Shown here piece by piece: positions 59,018-64,000 of a stretch of DNA of 64,000 nt (position 1 is its first letter; every line of letters starts with the position of its first letter). The position numbers and the translations under genes were made by a program. The stretch spans positions 2,666,001 through 2,730,000 of the forward strand of contig NZ_CP085242.1 of the NCBI RefSeq assembly GCF_044810985.1, given 5' to 3'. A model generated the notes under the pieces. It was given only the letters and a program-made list of their open reading frames with translations. It was not told where the DNA came from and did no database searches. Source of the DNA: Marinospirillum sp031581385. GTDB lineage: Bacteria; Pseudomonadota; Gammaproteobacteria; Pseudomonadales; Halomonadaceae.

Positions 59018-60672
59018 CCCAGTTCCTGACGTATCTGTTTCTTATTGAGTTTGCCTACGCTGGTTTTTGGAATTTCATTCACCAACAGGATTTTCTCGGG
59101 AATCGCCCATTTGTTGATCTTGCCCGAATCCACAAACTGTTGCAGATGCTCCTGAATGGACGTGGTTTCGGGCGGTCTGGACGGATCAGTTGCCACGACC
59201 AGCGCTGCCGGGCGCTCACCCCACTGGGTATCAGCAACACCTACCACGGCCACCTCGGCAACATCCGGGAATTGACTGATCAGGTTTTCCAGCTCCAGTG
59301 AGGAAAGCCATTCACCGCCGGTTTTGATCACGTCCTTGATACGATCACGGATTTGCAGAAAACCGCGCTGATCGATAGTGGCGACATCACCGGTATGCAG
59401 CCAGCCATCCAGCCACAGCTCTTCACTGCGGGCTTCCTCCTTGTAATAAGCCTGAGTCAGCCAGGGTGCGCGGACCCGGATTTCACCGACACTTTCACCG
59501 TCCTGAGGCAGGGGCTGACCGGATTCATCCACCACCTGGAGATCCACAAAAGGAACAGCAACACCGGTTTTGCAGCGCCAGGGCAGTTGAGTGTCAAAAT
59601 CGGCGTCATTGATGTCTTTGGGCAATACCGCAGCGGTCAGCAACGGACAGGTTTCTGACATGCCATAAGCCGTGCGGGTATCGATACCCAGATCCCAGGC
59701 TTTTTTGGCAAGACCTTGTGGTAAAGCGCTGCCGCCCACCAGAACTTTCCAGCCCTCCACTTTTACCTTGCCGGAGTTGATGGCTTCCGCAGAGACCACC
59801 ATGTTCAGCAGGGTGGGAACGCAATGGGAAAAATCGACTTTTTCTTTGACCAGTAATCCAACCAGCATTTCCGGTTCATAACGACCCGGATAAACCTGCG
59901 TGCAACCCATCAGGGTGGCCGTGTAGGGAATGCCCCAGGCATGCACGTGAAACATCGGAGTAATGGGCATGTACACCTTGTCACGGCTCAGCAGCTCAAA
60001 ACCGGGAGCTTGCAGGATATTGGCTTCACTCAGGGTGTGCAGCACCAGTTGTCGATGCGTGAAGAACACCCCTTTGGGGTTGCCGGTGGTGCCGGTTGTA
60101 TAAAATAGGGTGGCAACGGCATTTTCATCAAAGGTTGGAAAGTCATACTGCTGAGGTTGTTCAGCCAGCAGGGCTTCATACTCACCGACGAGTGGCAAAG
60201 TGGTCTTGACCTCTTCGGGAGTATCCTGACACAAAAGATAGCCTTTGATGCGCGGCAGTTTTGCCGCCAAGGGTTCCAGCAGCGGTAGAAATTCCTGATG
60301 ACTCAGAACAAAGACATCTTCAGCATGATCCATCGTGTAGAGGATTTGTTCTGGAGCCAGGCGTACATTAACCGTGTGCAGCACAGCGCCTATCATCGGA
60401 ATGGCAAAAAAGCATTCCAGATAACGATGGCTGTCCCAGTCCAGAACGGCCACTACATCACCGGCTTGGACACCCTGGGCTGTCAGGAGATGGGCAAGCT
60501 GATGCACCCGTGCCTGGAATTCGCCGTAGCTATGGCGGCTCAGGTCTCGATAAACAATCGGATTGTCCCCAGCCATACGCACACCCGATTTCAGAATATC
60601 GCCAATCAATAGCGGTGGATTGACCGCTGAGGGTGTGGCAGGCAGGATCTTGGGATGGACTGTTGCTGTCAT
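59014..60672 (-). CDS. Acyl-CoA synthetase (AMP-binding, medium/long-chain)
   Basis: 552 residues of the ANL superfamily: P-loop LFYTTGTTGNPKGV (~183-196), A5 motif TAYGMSETCPLL (~334-345), hinge QIRDRIKDVIKTGGEW (~440-455, D-x-I-K) and the C-terminal Lys in TSVGKLNKKQIRQEL. It activates a carboxylic acid to acyl-CoA. The sequence resembles FadD-like ligases for medium-chain or related acids; the exact acid cannot be told. It is the last gene of the minus-strand operon with the thiolase and acyl-CoA dehydrogenase, separated by 39 bases from the thiolase. Confidence 0.92.
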   Translation of the reverse strand: MTATVHPKILPATPSAVNPPLLIGDILKSGVRMAGDNPIVYRDLSRHSYGEFQARVHQLAHLLTAQGVQAGDVVAVLDWDSHRYLECFFAIPMIGAVLHTVNVRLAPEQILYTMDHAEDVFVLSHQEFLPLLEPLAAKLPRIKGYLLCQDTPEEVKTTLPLVGEYEALLAEQPQQYDFPTFDENAVATLFYTTGTTGNPKGVFFTHRQLVLHTLSEANILQAPGFELLSRDKVYMPITPMFHVHAWGIPYTATLMGCTQVYPGRYEPEMLVGLLVKEKVDFSHCVPTLLNMVVSAEAINSGKVKVEGWKVLVGGSALPQGLAKKAWDLGIDTRTAYGMSETCPLLTAAVLPKDINDADFDTQLPWRCKTGVAVPFVDLQVVDESGQPLPQDGESVGEIRVRAPWLTQAYYKEEARSEELWLDGWLHTGDVATIDQRGFLQIRDRIKDVIKTGGEWLSSLELENLISQFPDVAEVAVVGVADTQWGERPAALVVATDPSRPPETTSIQEHLQQFVDSGKINKWAIPEKILLVNEIPKTSVGKLNKKQIRQELG

Positions 60673-60711
60673 GGTTAAACTCCTTGATATTGTTTTTATT
60701 GGTTCATGCTC

Positions 60712-61899
60712 TTAGTTGCAGCGCTCAATAACCAGTGCGATGCCCTGTCCACCACCGATGCACAGGGTGATCAGGCCATAACGGCCCTGGACTCTTTCCA
60801 GCTCATGCAGAACCTTGACGGTCAGGATAGCACCTGTGGCACCCACTGGATGCCCCATGCCCACAGCACCGCCATTGGGATTGAGGCGGTCTTCAGGAAA
60901 GCCCAGCTCTTGTGCCACGGCCATGGCCTGGGCGGCAAAGGCTTCGTTGGATTCAATAACATCCAGGTCATGAATTGACAGCTCTGCTTGCGCAAGGGCC
61001 TTGTTGACGGCAGTCACCGGCCCCATACCCATAAACCGGGGGTCTACACCGCAAAAAGCACTGGCCAGAATACGTGCGCGAGGTTTCAGGCCGCGTTTTT
61101 CTGCTTCATCAGCATGGCAGAGCAAAAGGCTGGCGGCACCATCATTGATACCCGAAGCATTGCCGGCAGTGACCAGCCCCTCTTTTTTGAAAGCGGGTTT
61201 CAAACGTGCAAAATCCTCTGCACTGGCATCAAGACGCACATGTTCATCCTGGCTGAATTCAGCTTCCTGCCGACCTTTTTTGATTGCCAGGGGTACGATC
61301 TGCTGTGCAAAGCGCCCTTCTGTAATGGCTTTGGCGGCTTTCTGGTGACTTTGCAGGGCAAAGGCATCCAGTTGTTCACGGCTGTAGCCATACTTGGCAG
61401 CGATATTTTCGGCCGTAATGCCCATGTGACCGCTGCCAAAAGGATCGCTGAGTACACCCAGGGTCAGATCCACCACCGAGCCATCGCCCATACGCAGACC
61501 ATTGCGCACCTTGGGCAGCAAATAGCCGCCCTGGCTCATGGATTCAGCACCACCGGCCAGGGCAACACGGCTGTCGCCACCCTCGATCATTTGTGCCGCA
61601 GAAATAATGGCTTGCAAGCCGGAACCGCAAAGGCGATTGACGTTGAGAGCCGCTGAGCTTTCACTGAGTCCAGCATTCAGCGCAATATGCCGGGCCAGGT
61701 AGGCATCCTGGGGTGAAGTGGTGATGATGTGTCCATAAACAGCATGATCGATGGCATCAGCTTCCATGCCACTGCGGGCGATGACAGCCTTGGCTGTGGC
61801 CGTGCCCAGCTGCTCGGGGGTCAGGCTGGACAGGCTGCCAGAAAAGCCACCTATGGCGGTGCGAAGACCTTCAACAAGAACGACGGATTTGAATTGCAT
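60712..61899 (-). CDS. Acetyl-CoA acetyltransferase (thiolase)
   Basis: 395 residues from the ATG at 61899 (GAGGAAAG upstream); the open frame extends further but overlaps the dehydrogenase. Catalytic Cys in NVNRLCGSGLQAI (~90), His in GMGHPVGATGA (~350) and Cys in TLCIGGGQG (~380). The short form (degradative or biosynthetic thiolase I/II) either cleaves 3-ketoacyl-CoA or condenses acetyl-CoA. With the flanking ligase and dehydrogenase, thiolytic cleavage in a beta-oxidation route is more likely than polymer synthesis. Hydratase and 3-hydroxyacyl dehydrogenase are absent from the window. Confidence 0.93.
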   Translation of the reverse strand: MQFKSVVLVEGLRTAIGGFSGSLSSLTPEQLGTATAKAVIARSGMEADAIDHAVYGHIITTSPQDAYLARHIALNAGLSESSAALNVNRLCGSGLQAIISAAQMIEGGDSRVALAGGAESMSQGGYLLPKVRNGLRMGDGSVVDLTLGVLSDPFGSGHMGITAENIAAKYGYSREQLDAFALQSHQKAAKAITEGRFAQQIVPLAIKKGRQEAEFSQDEHVRLDASAEDFARLKPAFKKEGLVTAGNASGINDGAASLLLCHADEAEKRGLKPRARILASAFCGVDPRFMGMGPVTAVNKALAQAELSIHDLDVIESNEAFAAQAMAVAQELGFPEDRLNPNGGAVGMGHPVGATGAILTVKVLHELERVQGRYGLITLCIGGGQGIALVIERCN

Positions 61900-61913
61900 G
61901 ATCTTTCCTCGAA

Positions 61914-63053
61914 TTATTTGCCCAGCAGGGAACGGGCGATGACTTCCTTCATGATTTCGGAAGTCCCGGCATAAATGGTCTGGATGCGGGCATCCACATA
62001 AAAACGTGAAATCGGGTATTCCAGAGTGTAGCCATAACCCCCGAAAAGCTGCAGGCATTCATCAATGGTTTTGCACTGCATTTCGCTGAGTTGCAGCTTG
62101 ATGATGGCAGCATCGGTGGCCGTCATCTCACCCTGACGGTACTTGTCGACACACTGATCAAAATAGGCGCGGGCCATATCAATCTGGGCGCGGACTTCAG
62201 CCAGCTTGAAACGGGTGTTCTGGAAGTCGGCAATACGCTGACCGAAAGCCTTGCGTTCCTGCACATAATCCAGAGTCAGCGCCAAAGCGCCTTCCATAGA
62301 ACCCAGGGCTTGAGAGCCAACGCCGAGGCGTTCACGTGGCAACTCCTGCATCAGATAGGCAAAGCCGGAACCTTCCTGACCCAGCAGTGCATCTTCCGGC
62401 AGGAGCATGCCATCAAAAAACAGCTCAGCGGTGTCGCTGGCATGTTGGCCGATTTTCTTGATCGGCTTGCCACGGGAAAATCCAGGCAGGTGGGTGTCCA
62501 CCAGAAACAGGGAAACACCCCTGGCTCCGGCAGACGGATCAGTCTTGGCGCAGACGATGACCATATCCGCCAGCATCCCGTTGGTGATGAAAATCTTGGA
62601 GCCATCCAGTTGCCAGCCACCTTCCACTTTCTGGGCGCGGGTTTTCAGGGCGGCCAGATCACTGCCGGCACCCGATTCGGTCATGGCAATGGCACCCATC
62701 ACTTCGCCAGTGGCCATGCGTGGAAGCCAGTGTTGCTTTTGTTCTTCCGTGGCCAGATGCTCCAGGTAGGGGATAACAATGTTGGAGTGAATGTTGTAAC
62801 CACTGGCTAGACCGCCGTAACCGCGGCGGGAGATTTCTTCAATGACTCGCTGGGTAATGCCAAAATCGGCTCCAGTACCACCATAGTCTTCGGCCAGATC
62901 AACGGCCAGCATCCCGGCTTCACCCAGTTTCAACCAGAAATCACGCGGTATCTGGCCTGCTTCTTCCCAGGCGGTGTAATGGGGGTCGGCTTCCTGATCG
63001 AGAAAGCGGCTGATCATGTCATCAAAAAGAGCAGTGTCTTCGGAGCGGGTCAT
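61914..63053 (-). CDS. LCAD/IVD-like acyl-CoA dehydrogenase
   Basis: 379 residues. FAD contacts in GAIAMTESGAGSDLAAL (~118-134) and WQLDGSKIFITNG. At the C-terminus the motif is IYAGTSEIMKEVIAR: where short- and medium-chain enzymes have the catalytic Glu (YEGTSE) there is Ala. This is the pattern of long-chain and isovaleryl-CoA dehydrogenases, whose base sits in an earlier helix; here MQELPRERL (~233-241) supplies a matching Glu. It oxidises acyl-CoA to enoyl-CoA, passing electrons to ETF. It leads the operon, is 14 bases from the thiolase, and faces an AraC-type regulator. Confidence 0.92.
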   Translation of the reverse strand: MTRSEDTALFDDMISRFLDQEADPHYTAWEEAGQIPRDFWLKLGEAGMLAVDLAEDYGGTGADFGITQRVIEEISRRGYGGLASGYNIHSNIVIPYLEHLATEEQKQHWLPRMATGEVMGAIAMTESGAGSDLAALKTRAQKVEGGWQLDGSKIFITNGMLADMVIVCAKTDPSAGARGVSLFLVDTHLPGFSRGKPIKKIGQHASDTAELFFDGMLLPEDALLGQEGSGFAYLMQELPRERLGVGSQALGSMEGALALTLDYVQERKAFGQRIADFQNTRFKLAEVRAQIDMARAYFDQCVDKYRQGEMTATDAAIIKLQLSEMQCKTIDECLQLFGGYGYTLEYPISRFYVDARIQTIYAGTSEIMKEVIARSLLGK

Positions 63054-63144
63054 GTTTTGTTCTCTTGTTGTTTAACTGATTAAGACATAATAAGCTGCAG
63101 TTAAGGAAAAATATTGCTCTTTCAGGCCAGAGTATTAGCCAATC

Positions 63145-64000
63145 ATGCCAAATGAATCCTCCGCCACTCTCCCCATGCATTTTGTCAGTGGCCTCTTCAG
63201 GGGGCTGAATGCCAATCCGGAGCATCAGCAAAAACTCTTGCAACAGGCGGGCATCCCCCGGTTTCTTCTGAATGCCCCTCAGGGTCGGGTCACGGTACGG
63301 CAGTTTGCACTGCTGTACCGTTTGCTGGTTGAGGAGATGGATGACGAAACACCGGGTTTTTTCAGTCGTCCTCTACGCTCCGGTGCACTGAAGTTTCTGT
63401 GTCTGGGTTTACTGGATGCACCCAGCTTGCAAGTGGCTCTTTATCGGTATTGCCAGTATTTTCGGGTGCTGCTGGATGACATGAGCTATCAGTTGGATCT
63501 GGAGGGTTCAGCCGCTTGCCTGAGTCTGGTGGAAAACCTGCCACCCCGAGGTGATCGGGTGCTGGTGCACGAGCTGATGTTAAAACTGGTTCACGGCCTG
63601 GCTTCCTGGTTGATTGCCGAAAAAATTCCCCCCCTGCGTATCGACTGCGCTTATTCCAGACCGGAGCACAGTTCCGAATACCTCTATTTTTACCCCGGTC
63701 AGGTTTATTTTGATCAGCCCCAGACACGCATTTATTTTGATCGGGAGCTTTTGAAGGAGCCCTTGCGCCAGACCCGGCGCTCATTGGTTCCTTTTTTGAA
63801 AAGGGCACCGGAAAACTGGATTTATGTTTCCTTTGCTGATCGTTTGCTGGCCCATCGGATCAAGGAATACCTCCTGGCCGAACACCTGAAGGCCACTTTG
63901 GGTCAAGTGGCAGAAGCCCTGCATCTGTCAGTACGCAGCCTGTCACGTCGCCTTGCTGCAGAAGGAACCTGTTTTCAGGTCATCAAGGATGAAGTCCGGC
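63145..64000 (+). CDS. AraC-family transcriptional regulator (3' end beyond window)
   Basis: 285 codons are present and the frame is open to the window edge. Residues ~15-200 form an arabinose_bd-type effector domain (ALKFLCLGLLDAPSLQVALYR, then an acidic YFRVLLDDMSYQLDLEG), and the first helix-turn-helix begins near 251 (LGQVAEALHLSVRSLSRRL). The second HTH lies outside. The ATG at 63145 gives MPNESSATLPMHF. It is divergent from the acyl-CoA operon, with 91 bases between starts, so it is a likely local regulator of that operon. The effector may be an acyl compound. Confidence 0.88.
   Translation, partial: MPNESSATLPMHFVSGLFRGLNANPEHQQKLLQQAGIPRFLLNAPQGRVTVRQFALLYRLLVEEMDDETPGFFSRPLRSGALKFLCLGLLDAPSLQVALYRYCQYFRVLLDDMSYQLDLEGSAACLSLVENLPPRGDRVLVHELMLKLVHGLASWLIAEKIPPLRIDCAYSRPEHSSEYLYFYPGQVYFDQPQTRIYFDRELLKEPLRQTRRSLVPFLKRAPENWIYVSFADRLLAHRIKEYLLAEHLKATLGQVAEALHLSVRSLSRRLAAEGTCFQVIKDEVR

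Noticed and set aside
1..64000. tRNA, rRNA, prophage or insertion sequence genes
   Set aside because: No gap has tRNA-like conserved arms, and no transposase, integrase or phage structural protein is encoded on either strand.

Overview
The window is chromosomal DNA from a Gram-negative gammaproteobacterium. Lipopolysaccharide export genes (lptF/lptG), a TonB-dependent receptor, ubiD, slyX, bolA, and the pepA-holC and ppx/trxA/rho arrangements all point to the Oceanospirillales/Pseudomonadales branch. I cannot name a genus from sequence alone. Most of the window is densely packed core metabolism with short intergenic gaps. I see no rRNA or tRNA genes, insertion sequences, integrases, phage genes or CRISPR arrays.

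Region 1 (1-9.9 kb) is a copper-handling island. It holds the 3' end of a CopA-type multicopper oxidase, copB, a small thioredoxin-like gene and a Met/Gln-rich secreted protein. These are followed by an apparent operon: an HMA-like protein without the metal loop, an APC-superfamily permease with a His-rich tail, a 75-aa membrane protein, a Cu(I) P-type ATPase with YHS and CPMHP/CPICGM metal domains, and a helical E/H-rich protein. Facing it on the minus strand are an OprC/NosA copper receptor and a DUF2946 protein, separated by a long dyad-rich leader. Region 2 (9.9-12.9 kb) carries a 2-hydroxyacid dehydrogenase, an RNA m5U methyltransferase-like protein and tcdA.

Region 3 (13.0-18.2 kb) is a sulfide-oxidation cluster: a Tat-exported sulfide:quinone oxidoreductase homologue, a small membrane protein, a persulfide dioxygenase-like metallo-beta-lactamase, a rhodanese-like TIGR01244 protein, a SulP anion permease, and a 41-aa membrane peptide on the opposite strand. 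Region 4 (18.2-30 kb) is housekeeping: cnoX, ettA, glyA, nrdR, and ribD-ribBA-ribH-nusB-thiL-pgpA. The GTP cyclohydrolase II half of RibBA lacks its zinc cysteines, and no riboflavin synthase gene lies between ribD and ribBA.

Region 5 (30-38.4 kb) has a short LOV-domain photoreceptor candidate, nsrR, a polyphosphate kinase 2, the tesA / ybbA-ybbP divergon, a DUF3422 protein, bolA and slyX. Region 6 (38.4-45.7 kb) has a membrane-anchored cold-shock-domain protein behind a large promoter dyad, a predicted outer-membrane protein, dapE, a pair of overlapping genes that look FliG-like outside any flagellar locus, prfB with its programmed frameshift, and lysS.

Region 7 (45.7-53.5 kb) has ppx, trxA, rho (with a long leader), three 102-bp tandem REP-like repeats, ubiD, a flavin reductase, folM and traX. 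Region 8 (53.6-64 kb) has a minimal soluble PAS-MCP protein, holC-pepA facing lptF-lptG, an RDD protein, and an acyl-CoA degradation operon (LCAD-like dehydrogenase, thiolase, acyl-CoA ligase) divergent from an AraC-type regulator that runs off the window end.

The most promising candidates for undescribed biology are the APC/HMA-like copper operon and the tandem FliG-like gene pair.
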